Source: Pseudohalocynthiibacter aestuariivivens (GTDB lineage Bacteria; Pseudomonadota; Alphaproteobacteria; Rhodobacterales; Rhodobacteraceae). From it: a stretch of 64,000 nt of DNA. The DNA is taken from NCBI RefSeq assembly GCF_011040495.1, contig NZ_CP049037.1, positions 2,170,001-2,234,000 on the forward strand, written 5' to 3'. Made by a program: the position numbers and the translations under genes. Shown in pieces: positions 56,071-64,000 of the stretch. How positions within the stretch are numbered: position 1 is the stretch's first letter; each line of letters begins with the position of its first letter. The notes beneath the pieces were generated by a model. The model did no database searches, was not told where the DNA came from, and worked only from the letters and a program-made list of their open reading frames with translations.

Positions 56071-57218
56071 CTCAGACCAAGCTCCCTCGCAATAACGCTG
56101 CGTAGAATTTCACGGGCACCGCCCCTGATCGACCATGACGGCGCGCGCATCACGCTTTGCGTCAGGGACTGTGTAAATGCGTCGGCACCGGCGCCTCGTC
56201 GTGGGATAAAATCCACCAGTTCGCGGGCGCGTTCAGGGATTTCACGTTCAAATTTGGCGCCCAGATCCTTGACGAGGGACGCCTGAAGGTTGGCGGGCCG
56301 CCCGTTTTCGATCAGACTGGATACGCTGAGCGACATTTGCCGCAACGTACTCAGATGCGCGACCAACCGGCCGATTTCGCGGGTGCCTTCATTCGCACCC
56401 TTTTTGGCCAACTTAGTCTCAAGTGCCTGTAGCATCTGAAAACTTGTCAAGAGACGATCCGGACCGGCACGTTCAAATACCAGTTCTGAAAGAACGACAT
56501 CCCAGCCTTTGCCCACCTCACCCAGCACATAGTCATCAGGGACGAAACAATCTCTAAATACTTCTTCGGCAAATTCGGCATCGTTGTTGATATCGCGGAT
56601 GGGGCGTACCTCGATTCCGCTCGACTTCATATCGACGATGAACTGGGTGAAGCCTTCGTGACGTTTATCTCCCTGCGGCGAGGTTCGTGCCAGCACCAGC
56701 AGGTAGTCGGTTTTATGTCCATTGGTGGTCCAGATCTTGGCACCGTTTATCAGCCAGCCACCATCGACCTTGCGCGCCGAGGTTTTCGCGGATGCGAGGT
56801 CCGATCCCGCATTCGGCTCACTGACACCGATCCCGAAAAAGCAGGTTCCGGCAACGATCCTTGGCAGAATTTCGCGCTGCACCTTGTCACTGCCGAAGCG
56901 GATGATCTGCATCGCGCTCTGACGTTCCGCCATCCAGTGCGCCCCACATGGCGCGCCGGAAGCCAGCAATTCTTCCATGACCAGATGGCGCGTTGCAAAT
57001 GACTTTCCGCCTCCGCCATGCTCCTTGGAAAGGCTGACACCGATAAAGCCTTCGCGCCCGAGTTTGCGCGAGAAATCTGCGTCGAAATCGGTCCACGAAC
57101 TCATCATCGGATCGAAACTGCCAGCCGCGACCTCCCGACGCAAAAAGGCGCGCAGCCGCGCCTGCTCCTTACGGGCCTCATCGTCAATATTCAGCGGTGG
57201 AAATTCGGTAGTCAGCAT
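56067..57218 (-). CDS. Acyl-CoA dehydrogenase subunit, large type
   Basis: A 383-residue acyl-CoA dehydrogenase. GFIGVSLSKEHGGGGKSFAT near residue 55, FGIGVSEPNAGSDLASAKT near 128, INGAKIWTTNGHKTDYLLV near 155, and the C-terminal SWSIRGGAREILRSVIARE near 365 are conserved. In the last motif the residue aligned to the usual catalytic glutamate is glycine. With the downstream gene it probably forms a heteromeric enzyme acting on a bulky or branched acyl-CoA. ATG 57218 follows GAGGATCAG and is divergent from the LysR regulator. Confidence 0.9.
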   Translation of the reverse strand: MLTTEFPPLNIDDEARKEQARLRAFLRREVAAGSFDPMMSSWTDFDADFSRKLGREGFIGVSLSKEHGGGGKSFATRHLVMEELLASGAPCGAHWMAERQSAMQIIRFGSDKVQREILPRIVAGTCFFGIGVSEPNAGSDLASAKTSARKVDGGWLINGAKIWTTNGHKTDYLLVLARTSPQGDKRHEGFTQFIVDMKSSGIEVRPIRDINNDAEFAEEVFRDCFVPDDYVLGEVGKGWDVVLSELVFERAGPDRLLTSFQMLQALETKLAKKGANEGTREIGRLVAHLSTLRQMSLSVSSLIENGRPANLQASLVKDLGAKFEREIPERARELVDFIPRRGAGADAFTQSLTQSVMRAPSWSIRGGAREILRSVIARELGLR

Positions 57219-57268
57219 CTGATCCTCAACGCGTTTTGTTCAAACTGTGACAGGATCATCATGCGTTT

Positions 57269-57281
57269 TCGACAGTGTCGA
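57269..57281. promoter_or_regulatory. LysR-type box between regulator and dehydrogenase operon
   Basis: TCGACA-G-TGTCGA is a perfect palindrome with T-N11-A spacing, the pattern LysR regulators recognise. It lies in the 114-base gap between the divergent LysR gene and the acyl-CoA dehydrogenase operon, with GCGTTTT and AAACGC flanks that extend the symmetry loosely. Inference from position. Confidence 0.6.
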
Positions 57282-57332
57282 GACAAACGCGCTTTTCTTA
57301 CAACTTTTCAAAAAAACTGATAAACGAGACCT

Positions 57333-58280
57333 ATGAACAATGACCCTTTCCCCGACCTACCGCCCCTCGCGCTAAAGCATCTGCACTCGTTCGTCGTGGT
57401 TGCACAGTTCGGAAGTTTCAGTCAGGCAGCGGCGGCAATGTCGCGCACACCCTCGGCGATTTCGATGCAGATCAAGAGTCTCGAGAGCGTTCTGGGCTTT
57501 TCGCTTTTTGAAAGATCAACCCGTCATGTCCGGTTGACCGAGGACGGTCGCAAGCTCGCGGATGCAACGCGGCTGGCGCTTATCGGGGTCGAAACCACCC
57601 TGCGCAACGTGCGGCGGGAACGCGGCCTGAGCGATCACAGGATCTCCATCGGGTTTCTGCCCTCGCTGGCCGCCATGTATGTTCCGAATCTGCTGACCGA
57701 TCTGGCCGCGCGATTGCCCGATCTTTCGGTCGATATCTACGAGGCCAGCTCGGAGAAACTGCTGGAAATGATCTCGTCCAACCAGATCGCGCTGGCTGTC
57801 GGACAGACAATGGATCACGTCGATCACCTGCAATTCGACCCGTTGAAGGACGAACCTCTCTTTGCGCTTCTGCGCAAGGATCTGATCCCGGCGCAAGGCG
57901 CCGAAACGCATCTGACACTGACAGAGCTCTGCGATGTTCCGTTACTATTGTTCGACCGTTCGACAGGTATGGGCCAGCTCGTGCTGAAGGATATTGCAGC
58001 GGCCGGGCTGAGTTACACTACAAAGTATCAGTGCGTGAATGCCCATACGCTCGTCGCAATGGCCGAGGTCGGTCTGGGCGCTGCGATACTGCCGCTGTCG
58101 GTGATCTCGGCCATTCCCTCAGAGGGGACGATTGCCCTCCCCATTGAACAGCCATCTCTCAAGCGTACGATTGCGCTTATCCGGCGCAAGGACGGTCATT
58201 TTTCAAGGCCGGGCCAGGCGGTGGCAAAGCGTATCAGGCGACTGATGTCGAGGAATAACAATCACGATCCCAGACCCTGA
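57333..58280 (+). CDS. LysR-family transcriptional regulator
   Basis: A 315-residue LysR-type regulator. The helix-turn-helix LHSFVVVAQFGSFSQAAAAMSR, then PSAISMQIKSLESVLGFSLF and ERSTRHVRLTEDGRKL is near residue 14-70, followed by a periplasmic-binding-like effector domain (ISIGFLPSLAAMYVPNLL near 105). It probably controls the divergent acyl-CoA dehydrogenase operon through the palindrome at 57269, with a carboxylic acid or CoA ester as effector. Its 3' end overlaps the convergent hydratase gene by 19 bases. Confidence 0.92.
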   Translation: MNNDPFPDLPPLALKHLHSFVVVAQFGSFSQAAAAMSRTPSAISMQIKSLESVLGFSLFERSTRHVRLTEDGRKLADATRLALIGVETTLRNVRRERGLSDHRISIGFLPSLAAMYVPNLLTDLAARLPDLSVDIYEASSEKLLEMISSNQIALAVGQTMDHVDHLQFDPLKDEPLFALLRKDLIPAQGAETHLTLTELCDVPLLLFDRSTGMGQLVLKDIAAAGLSYTTKYQCVNAHTLVAMAEVGLGAAILPLSVISAIPSEGTIALPIEQPSLKRTIALIRRKDGHFSRPGQAVAKRIRRLMSRNNNHDPRP

Positions 58281-59071
58281 AACCGCGGTGGCCGTTTTTC
58301 TGCGAACCCTGCCACCGCTTCGGCAAAATCGGCGCTGTTGCGGCTCTCCATTACTTCTTTACGGGCTGTCCGGATCGCAGTTTCATACTCCGCCAACCAG
58401 CTCTCCCATATCTGGGCTTTGATTCGGCGCATCGCATCCGGCGAACACAGATCGAACATATCCCCGACCCGCGCGAGTGCGGCCGCCTCATCCGGCTTCG
58501 GGTCATCTAGCAGCGTGGCCAAACCATAGCTCGCAGCATCGCGCCCGGTGAACCTCTTGCCGCTTAACAACAACTCCATCGCGGCTGATGCACCGATAAG
58601 ACGGGGCAACAGAAAGGCAACCCCCTCTTCCGCCGCCAACCCGAGACGCGGAAAAGCAAAGGACAGTTTTGCGTCGGGGTTCACAAGGCGGATGTCACAA
58701 TGCAGCGCGATCGTCATCCCCACCCCGATCGCCGCGCCGTTAAGGAACGCGATGATCGGCTTAGGACATAGCGCAAAGTAGCTGAACCGCCCGATATAGG
58801 GCGGTTCTGTCGCTTCGGCGCGCGCCAGCAGCTTCCCCTGCTTTTCATAGTAATCACCGGCCTTCACCGCCTTAAGGTCGGCTCCGGCACAAAACGCCCT
58901 GCCCTCTCCGGTCAACAGGATCACCTTTACGTCCGGGTCAACCGACGCCGCCTCTATCGCGTCACGCAGTGCGCCTTCCATATCCGGCGTCATCGCGTTC
59001 ATACTCTCAGGACGCGAGAATTTCAGGATCGTCACCCCTGCATGCGTACGAACGCTCAGGTCGTTTCTCAT
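58262..59071 (-). CDS. Enoyl-CoA hydratase/isomerase family protein
   Basis: A 269-residue crotonase-fold protein. LTGEGRAFCAGADLKAVK near residue 62 (oxyanion segment), IAFLNGAAIGVGMTIALHCD near 105, and FPRLGLAAEEGVAFLLPRLI near 135, where a Glu pair fits the catalytic position, are visible. It probably hydrates enoyl-CoA made by the dehydrogenases. ATG 59071 follows AAAGGACATG; codons upstream to 59185 lack a site. It lies 59 bases after the CoA-transferase on the same strand and is the last gene of the Liv operon. Confidence 0.9.
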   Translation of the reverse strand: MRNDLSVRTHAGVTILKFSRPESMNAMTPDMEGALRDAIEAASVDPDVKVILLTGEGRAFCAGADLKAVKAGDYYEKQGKLLARAEATEPPYIGRFSYFALCPKPIIAFLNGAAIGVGMTIALHCDIRLVNPDAKLSFAFPRLGLAAEEGVAFLLPRLIGASAAMELLLSGKRFTGRDAASYGLATLLDDPKPDEAAALARVGDMFDLCSPDAMRRIKAQIWESWLAEYETAIRTARKEVMESRNSADFAEAVAGFAEKRPPRFQGLGS

Positions 59072-59130
59072 GTCATGTCCTTTCGCGAAATGCGGGCCGC
59101 GGCGTCTGGCCCTGTGCAGGCAATCCTGAT

Positions 59131-60360
59131 CTAGCCTATGATCACCGCAGTTTCGATTAGGTGGTTGATACGTTCGTCGGGGCATCCGCTTTCTTCAAGG
59201 ATGTCGCGGGTATGTTCACCCAGTCCCGGAGCGTGGCGGCGCAGCTGCCAATCTGTCTCGCTATCGCGAACCGGGCCCCGGCACACGCGATAAGCGCCCT
59301 CTGTCGGGTGTTGCGCCGTTTCGAACATGTTGACAGCGACGAGATGCGGTTCGTCTATCAGATCGGACATCGCCGTGATTGGGGACGCCGGGATATTGTG
59401 ATCACGGGCGAAACGGACCCATTCGTCGCTGCTTTGTAACGGCGTGATCGTCTCGGCCACCTTGTAGAGGGCATCAATGTTCAACGCCCTGTCGGCCAGC
59501 GTGCGGAACCTGTCGTCTTTCAGAACGCTTGCCTGGCCGCCAACCGTCAGAAAGTCGCGCCAGTTCTGATCTGTATAGGGTAAGATGCACACATAACCGT
59601 CGCTGGTGGGAAAAGGTTTGCGCATGGGGCTGATGCTGCGCGCCCATCCAAAATCCGACAGAGGCGGCTCGAACGCAGCGGCGGAAAAATTTTCCGCCAG
59701 ATTGAACGCGACCATCGTTTCATACATCGGCACTTCGACCTCACAGCCGACACCATGGGTTGCGACCCGGAATGCCGCCGAGGCGATCGCCAGTGCCGCC
59801 ATCTGGCCGACGATCTTGTCAGAGATCATCGAGGGCACATAGGCCGGTTTGCCGGTCGTGCGCTGAAACATATCAGACAGTCCGGAAGACGCCTGAATTA
59901 CATCGTCATAGGCTGGGTCTTCCTGACGGGGTCCGCCCGCTCCGAAACCATAAGTCTTGCACAGAATGATCTTGTCGTTGGCTTTGCGCAGATCTGCATA
60001 TTCCAGCCCAAGACGCCGCGCGACGGCAGGCCGGAAGTTATGCAAAACCACATCGGCCGCACTGACCAAGTGGTTAAGCGCCTCGCCTGCGCCGTCCTTC
60101 TTGAGGTCAAGAACCACACTACGTTTGTTGCGGTGCAACGACATGAACAGGCCACTTTGTTCACGTGACCGTTGCGGACGATAATACCGCACCAGATCTC
60201 CGCCGGGCGGCTCGACCTTGATAACATCCGCGCCCATGTCCGCCAGAAGCTGGGTGGCGAACGGGCCCATAACAACCGAGCTGAAGTCAAGGATCCTCAA
60301 ACCATTCAGAAATTGTCCCGACCCGGCGTCATGATCCTTTTGCGAAACAACAGTCATCAT
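59131..60360 (-). CDS. Class III CoA-transferase coupled to Liv transporter
   Basis: A 409-residue CaiB/BaiF-type CoA-transferase. ILDFSSVVMGPFATQLLADM near residue 22, NKRSVVLDLKKDG near 82, and the catalytic aspartate in PAYDDVIQASSGLSDM near 155 are clear. The start ATG 60360 (or the adjacent 60357) overlaps the livF stop as TAATG, so it is co-translated with the transporter. It probably activates the imported acid with CoA. It is a paralogue of the gene at 53645-54844. Confidence 0.93.
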   Translation of the reverse strand: MMTVVSQKDHDAGSGQFLNGLRILDFSSVVMGPFATQLLADMGADVIKVEPPGGDLVRYYRPQRSREQSGLFMSLHRNKRSVVLDLKKDGAGEALNHLVSAADVVLHNFRPAVARRLGLEYADLRKANDKIILCKTYGFGAGGPRQEDPAYDDVIQASSGLSDMFQRTTGKPAYVPSMISDKIVGQMAALAIASAAFRVATHGVGCEVEVPMYETMVAFNLAENFSAAAFEPPLSDFGWARSISPMRKPFPTSDGYVCILPYTDQNWRDFLTVGGQASVLKDDRFRTLADRALNIDALYKVAETITPLQSSDEWVRFARDHNIPASPITAMSDLIDEPHLVAVNMFETAQHPTEGAYRVCRGPVRDSETDWQLRRHAPGLGEHTRDILEESGCPDERINHLIETAVIIG

Positions 60361-61064
60361 TAAATTCCCAGGTATGCTTTTCTGACGTGTGGGTTTTGCA
60401 GGAGAGCGTCGGCGTTGTCGGTGAGGACGATTTCTCCGTTTTCCAGGACGTATCCGCGGTCTGCGGCCTTTAGGGTGTGGAAGACGTTCTGCTCGACGAT
60501 GAGCACGGTCGCGCCGGTTTTCACGATGCTATCGATCACGTCGAAGACCTGGCTTACGATGATCGGAGCGAGGCCCAGGGACGGCTCGTCGAACATCAGC
60601 AGGCGTGGTTTGGCCATCAGGCCGCGCGCGATGGCGACCATCTGCTGTTCGCCCCCCGAGAGCGAGTTGGCCTTTTGCTCCAGCCGTTCGCGAACGCGCG
60701 GGAACAGGTCCAGAACCTCGTCCATCAGCTGTGACTGGCTGGCGCGCGCGCCCTTGCGATAGGCGCCCATCTTGAGGTTTTCACCAACCGTCATGTCCGG
60801 GAACAACTGGCGTCCTTCGGGGATCATGGTGATCCCGAGTTCGACCACCTCGTGCGAACTGAGCCGGGTGATGTCCTGTCCGTCGAACCGGATCGTGCCT
60901 GCCGTCGGCTTGATCAGCCCCGAGATTGTGCGCAGCGTCGTCGTCTTGCCCGCGCCATTGGCGCCGACGATGGTGACGACCTCGCCCTCGGTCACGTTCA
61001 GTGACACGTCATGCAGGATGGTCGTCGCGCCGTAGCCCGCGTTAATGCCTGTCAGTTCAAGCAT
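60360..61064 (-). CDS. livF: Branched-chain amino acid-type ABC transporter, second ATPase
   Basis: A 234-residue LivF-type ATPase. Walker A GANGAGKTTTLRTISG near residue 36, signature SLSGGEQQMVAIARGLM near 138, Walker B RLLMFDEPSLGLAP near 158. It energises uptake with the fused LivMG and LivH. ATG 61064 follows AAGGAG and overlaps livMG by 8 bases. Its last base is shared with the start of a CoA-transferase. Transported substrate is unknown; the neighbours suggest an organic acid rather than an amino acid. Confidence 0.95.
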   Translation of the reverse strand: MLELTGINAGYGATTILHDVSLNVTEGEVVTIVGANGAGKTTTLRTISGLIKPTAGTIRFDGQDITRLSSHEVVELGITMIPEGRQLFPDMTVGENLKMGAYRKGARASQSQLMDEVLDLFPRVRERLEQKANSLSGGEQQMVAIARGLMAKPRLLMFDEPSLGLAPIIVSQVFDVIDSIVKTGATVLIVEQNVFHTLKAADRGYVLENGEIVLTDNADALLQNPHVRKAYLGI

Positions 61065-62862
61065 GGGTGAACTCCTTGCCAAGATATGCCTCGATCACCT
61101 GTGGATCCTCGACCACCGCCTGCGGCTTGCCCTCGGCGATCACCTTGCCCGAGCTCAGCACGATCACATGATCCGACAGCGACATCACCGCCTGCATCAC
61201 ATGCTCGATCGCGATAATCGACACACCCGTGTCGCGGATCGACAGCATCAGATCGATCGCCCGGCGCACGTCCGCCTGATTGATGCCTGCCATCACCTCG
61301 TCCAGCAGCAGAACACGCGGTTCCATCGCCATCACACGCGCCACCTCAAGCCGCTTCAGCCCGCCGATGGTCAGCGATGACGCCTCGGCATCCAGGAAGG
61401 GCGCCAGCCCCATCTTCTCGGCCGTGCGGCGCGCCGCCGCGCGCGCGTCGTTCACATGCGGATAGCGATGGAACGCGCCGACCATGATGTTTTCCTCGAC
61501 CGTCATCGCCGCAAAGGGCTGCACGATCTGGAAGGTCCGCCCCACGCCCAGCGTGGCAAAGTCCGCCGGATTGGTCGGGCTGTGCCAGGTGCCGTCCGGA
61601 CCGCGCACTTCGACCGTGCCGCTGTCGGCATCCATGAAGCCCGAGATCATGTTGAACAGCGTCGTCTTGCCCGCACCGTTCGGCCCGATCAGGCCGAGGA
61701 TTTCACCCTCGCGCAGGGTAAAGGACACATCGTTGGTTACATGCAGGCCGCCAAAATGCTTGTTAAGGTTGCGAACCCGCACGATCTCTTCGCCCGGCTC
61801 GGGCGGGGTAAACGCACGCGCCTGTGCAGGCTCGGCCACCGCCGCCGCCTGCCCGCCAGCGTCCCGGCGCGCGACGAAGAACCGCCCGACAAGCCCCATC
61901 AGGCCGTTCGGAATGAAGATCACCACCAGCACCAGCACCACACCATAGACAAATCCGTGCAGCCCGATCGCCTCGGCCCCCAGCGCGCCGCGCGCAAATT
62001 CGGTGATCGGCACCAGCAGGACCGCCCCCAGCAGCGGCCCGAACACCGTGCCGATGCCGCCGATCAGCGCAAACATCGCGATCTGGATCGAAAACGCCAG
62101 CGAGAAGGCCGATTCAGGCTCTATAAAGGTCAGATACATCCCGTGGAACGTGCCCATCATCGCCGTCAGCGCCGCCGAGATGGCAACCGCGATCAGACGC
62201 ACCTTGACCGTCGAGACCCCTGCCCCGCGCGCCGCGCTCTCGCGCTCGCGCGTCGCCACAAGCTGGAAGCCCAGCCGATGCGAGCGGATCCACCAGGCAA
62301 CCGCCAGGATAAAGCACATCATTCCGAACGCGATGATCAGCGCCGGCAGGCGTTCTCGGAACACCATCCATTCCCAGCCGATGTTCAGCGGGATCATCAT
62401 CCCCGTCGCCCCACCGGTAAAGTCGCGGAAGTGCAGCGCCAGAACCCGGAACACCTCCAGCAGCGCAATCGTCGACAACGCAAAGAAAGGCCCGTGCAGG
62501 CGGAAGCAAGGATAGCTGATGACCACCGCCACCGCAGCGGCGATCGCCGCCCCCGCAAACATGCCCAGCCACGGAGAGATGCCCATATTCGTCAGCATCA
62601 CGCCCACATAGGCGCCGATCCCGTAAAAAATCGCGTGACCCAGCGAGAGTTGCCCGGCAAAACCACCGACAATGTTCCAGGCCGTCGACAGACCCGCAAA
62701 GATGCAGATCGTGATGAAGATGTGATAGACGAACTGGTCGTCCACCACGACCGGCGTGATGAAGATCGCCGCCAGCAGCGCCAGCAACGCCAGCCCCGCC
62801 AATCGGGTGTGACCGGCGGTCCGGGACGCAGTGTCAGGTGAGATGTTCGTGCTGTCGCTCAT
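61057..62862 (-). CDS. LivM permease fused to LivG ATPase
   Basis: A 601-residue fusion. Residues 1-320 are a LivM-type permease with about nine hydrophobic segments (the EAA-type LPA loop near 110-190) and residues 345-601 are a LivG-type ATPase: Walker A GPNGAGKTTLFNMISGF near 392, signature SLTIGGLKRLEVARVMA near 510, Walker B RVLLLDEVMAGI near 532. The signature reads IGGLKR rather than SGGQ. Such fusions are common in this bacterial group. ATGA overlap with livH; 8-base overlap with livF. Confidence 0.93.
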   Translation of the reverse strand: MSDSTNISPDTASRTAGHTRLAGLALLALLAAIFITPVVVDDQFVYHIFITICIFAGLSTAWNIVGGFAGQLSLGHAIFYGIGAYVGVMLTNMGISPWLGMFAGAAIAAAVAVVISYPCFRLHGPFFALSTIALLEVFRVLALHFRDFTGGATGMMIPLNIGWEWMVFRERLPALIIAFGMMCFILAVAWWIRSHRLGFQLVATRERESAARGAGVSTVKVRLIAVAISAALTAMMGTFHGMYLTFIEPESAFSLAFSIQIAMFALIGGIGTVFGPLLGAVLLVPITEFARGALGAEAIGLHGFVYGVVLVLVVIFIPNGLMGLVGRFFVARRDAGGQAAAVAEPAQARAFTPPEPGEEIVRVRNLNKHFGGLHVTNDVSFTLREGEILGLIGPNGAGKTTLFNMISGFMDADSGTVEVRGPDGTWHSPTNPADFATLGVGRTFQIVQPFAAMTVEENIMVGAFHRYPHVNDARAAARRTAEKMGLAPFLDAEASSLTIGGLKRLEVARVMAMEPRVLLLDEVMAGINQADVRRAIDLMLSIRDTGVSIIAIEHVMQAVMSLSDHVIVLSSGKVIAEGKPQAVVEDPQVIEAYLGKEFTHA

Positions 62863-63743
62863 GATACATGCGACAAGGTCTGCCGCCCTCCGAACAGGCC
62901 CTGCGGACGCAGGATCAAAATGAGAAGAAAGACTCCGAACACCGCGACTTCGCGCATGTCGGACCCGATGTAAAAACCCGAAAGACTATCGATCAGACCG
63001 ATGATCATCGCCCCGAGAAACGCCCCCCCGATCGAACCGAGACCCCCCAGAACCACAACCACAAAGGCCGTCAGCACAAAGTAGGTGCCGATCCCCGGCG
63101 ACGTCGGATAAAGCGGGGCGACCAATGTCGCCGCAACCCCGACACAGGCCGCGCCGAGCCCGAAGGTGATCATGTAGACCCGGCTGACATTGATCCCCAT
63201 CAACTGCGCGGCGGCCCGGTTCTGGGCCACTGCGCGAATGCCACGCCCGGCCTGCGTGTGCTGCAAAAAGAAGTGCAGACCGATCACCAGAACCACCGCA
63301 ACGATGAACATCACGACCTGTCCCGTCAGCAGCCGGATCGACCCGATCTCGATCGAGTTGCGCAGCCCGTAGGACGGCGTCGAGGCGATATCGGCGCCAA
63401 ACAGCAGCAACGCCAGATTGATCAGCGCCGTCGACAATCCGACCGTGGCAAAAATCTGAATGTCGTGATTACGCGCCGACATCAAAGGCTCGATCAGGAA
63501 TTTCTGCGTCATCATCCCCAGCACGAACAGCAGCGGCGTCACCGCGACCACCGCCGCATAAGGGTGCACCCCCAGCTGCGTCGTGACCAGAAACGCAGCG
63601 TACATCCCGATCATCAAAAACTCGCCATGCGCAAAGTTCACAACTTTGACGATGCCAAAGATCAGCGTCAGCCCCACGCTGGTGATGGCAAAAAGCCCCC
63701 CCAGCATCAGACCGTTCACCACAACTTGAAGAAATACGTCCAT
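62859..63743 (-). CDS. livH: LivH-type permease of branched-chain-type ABC transporter
   Basis: A 294-residue inner-membrane permease with about eight helices. The start FLQVVVNGLMLGGLFAITSVG, VNFAHGEFLMIGMYAAFLVT near residue 40, and the C-terminal LGGLGSIGGAFLGAMIIGLI loop near 235 are typical LivH features. It makes the transmembrane channel with the LivM part of the fused neighbour. Stop overlaps that gene by ATGA. A stem-loop precedes it, after livK. Confidence 0.95.
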   Translation of the reverse strand: MDVFLQVVVNGLMLGGLFAITSVGLTLIFGIVKVVNFAHGEFLMIGMYAAFLVTTQLGVHPYAAVVAVTPLLFVLGMMTQKFLIEPLMSARNHDIQIFATVGLSTALINLALLLFGADIASTPSYGLRNSIEIGSIRLLTGQVVMFIVAVVLVIGLHFFLQHTQAGRGIRAVAQNRAAAQLMGINVSRVYMITFGLGAACVGVAATLVAPLYPTSPGIGTYFVLTAFVVVVLGGLGSIGGAFLGAMIIGLIDSLSGFYIGSDMREVAVFGVFLLILILRPQGLFGGRQTLSHVS

Positions 63744-63775
63744 CCCCGCGTCCCATCCTGTCCAGTAAGATGCAG

Positions 63776-63800
63776 GGGGCGGCCCGTTCAGGGCCGCCCC
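63776..63800 (-). terminator. Stem-loop between livK and livH
   Basis: GGGGCGGCCC (63776-63785) and GGGCCGCCCC (63791-63800) form a perfect 10-base stem with a 5-base loop. It lies in the 75-base gap after the substrate-binding protein gene. Without a U-tract it is more likely a stabilising or attenuating stem that keeps binding protein levels above permease levels. Confidence 0.6.
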
Positions 63801-63818
63801 GATTGATCCCGAAAGGGA

Positions 63819-64000
63819 TTACTTGTTCATCCGAAACTCTGCCGCCGCAGCATCATCCGGATAGACCGTCACCAGCTTGCCGTCCTGCCATTGCAGGCCC
63901 ATCATCCGCGCACGCACGTTCTGGTTGTTCTCACCGAACTTCACACCATAACCCGCAGCGGTCGACCCCTCCGCAATGTCAATCCCGCGAACCGTCTCGA
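63819..64000 (-). CDS. ABC transporter substrate-binding protein, C-terminal part only
   Basis: The window ends inside this gene. Read on the minus strand it codes for GIDIAEGSTAAGYGVKFGEN then NQNVRARMMGLQWQDGKLVT and ends VYPDDAAAAEFRMNK, a C-terminus typical of LivK-type periplasmic binding proteins of the branched-chain type. It is the binding protein of the transporter encoded by livH, the LivM-LivG fusion and livF. Its N-terminus, signal peptide and ligand pocket are outside the window. About 60 residues are visible. Confidence 0.85.
   Translation of the reverse strand, partial: ETVRGIDIAEGSTAAGYGVKFGENNQNVRARMMGLQWQDGKLVTVYPDDAAAAEFRMNK

Noticed and set aside
61456..62841. A 461-codon plus-strand frame across the Liv fusion gene
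   Set aside because: It is a highly basic, repetitive antisense product of a GC-rich transporter gene and has no signal or domain.
52166..64000. An integration duplicate of the tRNA-Thr 3' end
   Set aside because: No second copy of the tRNA end was seen downstream within the window, and no integrase gene is present.

Overview
The window looks like a chromosomal segment of a marine alphaproteobacterium of the Rhodobacteraceae (roseobacter type). This rests on high GC, dense gene packing with frequent ATGA start/stop overlaps, and the gene content: a FYDLN_acid protein, an aidB-like dehydrogenase, betI/betA, SoxR, a DUF3179 protein, a non-pyrrolysine MttB homologue, and a cobalamin pathway mixing Cob- and Cbi-type enzymes. 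I cannot name the species from sequence alone. No rRNA, CRISPR array, phage block or intact insertion sequence was seen. Two tRNA genes are present (Ala-GGC and Thr-TGT).

Layout. 0-10 kb: leuCD, a membrane protein coupled to an exported nuclease-fold protein, then hemF, an SDR protein, an RsmC-like methyltransferase and clpS on the minus strand, a HAD hydrolase, zapE and a small exported protein. 10-20 kb: LysE exporter, Asp/Glu racemase-like protein, accA, a GntR regulator with a palindromic site, a YgjP-type peptidase, FYDLN_acid protein, tRNA-Ala, agmatinase, a META protein, a PPOX flavoprotein, a membrane protein and a cysteine-synthase-like enzyme. 19-31 kb: betI/betA with a shared operator region, ftsB, aidB, class I aldolase, two unusual exported proteins (one built of YxGPGGG octads), pgk, and a pair of cyclophilins. 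31-41 kb: DUF3179, MttB-like protein, aminotransferase, the divergent soxR/glyoxalase-like locus, cysS with a compositionally odd 3' end, cimA and an NDUFAF6-like protein. 41-48 kb: cobA-cobB and an MFS transporter on plus, facing cbiD-cobK-DNA glycosylase-esterase on minus.

48-64 kb: uvrB, a low-GC P-loop fragment, tRNA-Thr, then about 1.4 kb of degraded DNA with a frameshifted kinase-like pseudogene, followed by a catabolic block. That block has two class III CoA-transferases, an overlapping pair of acyl-CoA dehydrogenases, an enoyl-CoA hydratase, a LysR regulator and a Liv-type ABC transporter whose last gene is translationally coupled to a CoA-transferase. It reads as one uptake, CoA-activation and beta-oxidation route for an unidentified carboxylate.

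No wholly new defence or mobile system was found. The most interesting signals are a family of short palindromic intergenic elements (8.4, 12.6 and 44.3 kb, with a larger relative at 38.3 kb), the SoxR promoter with 19-base spacing, the mosaic cysS, the GPGGG-repeat protein, the SDR without its catalytic lysine, the acyl-CoA dehydrogenase pair without the usual glutamate, and the coupled Liv/CoA-transferase operon.
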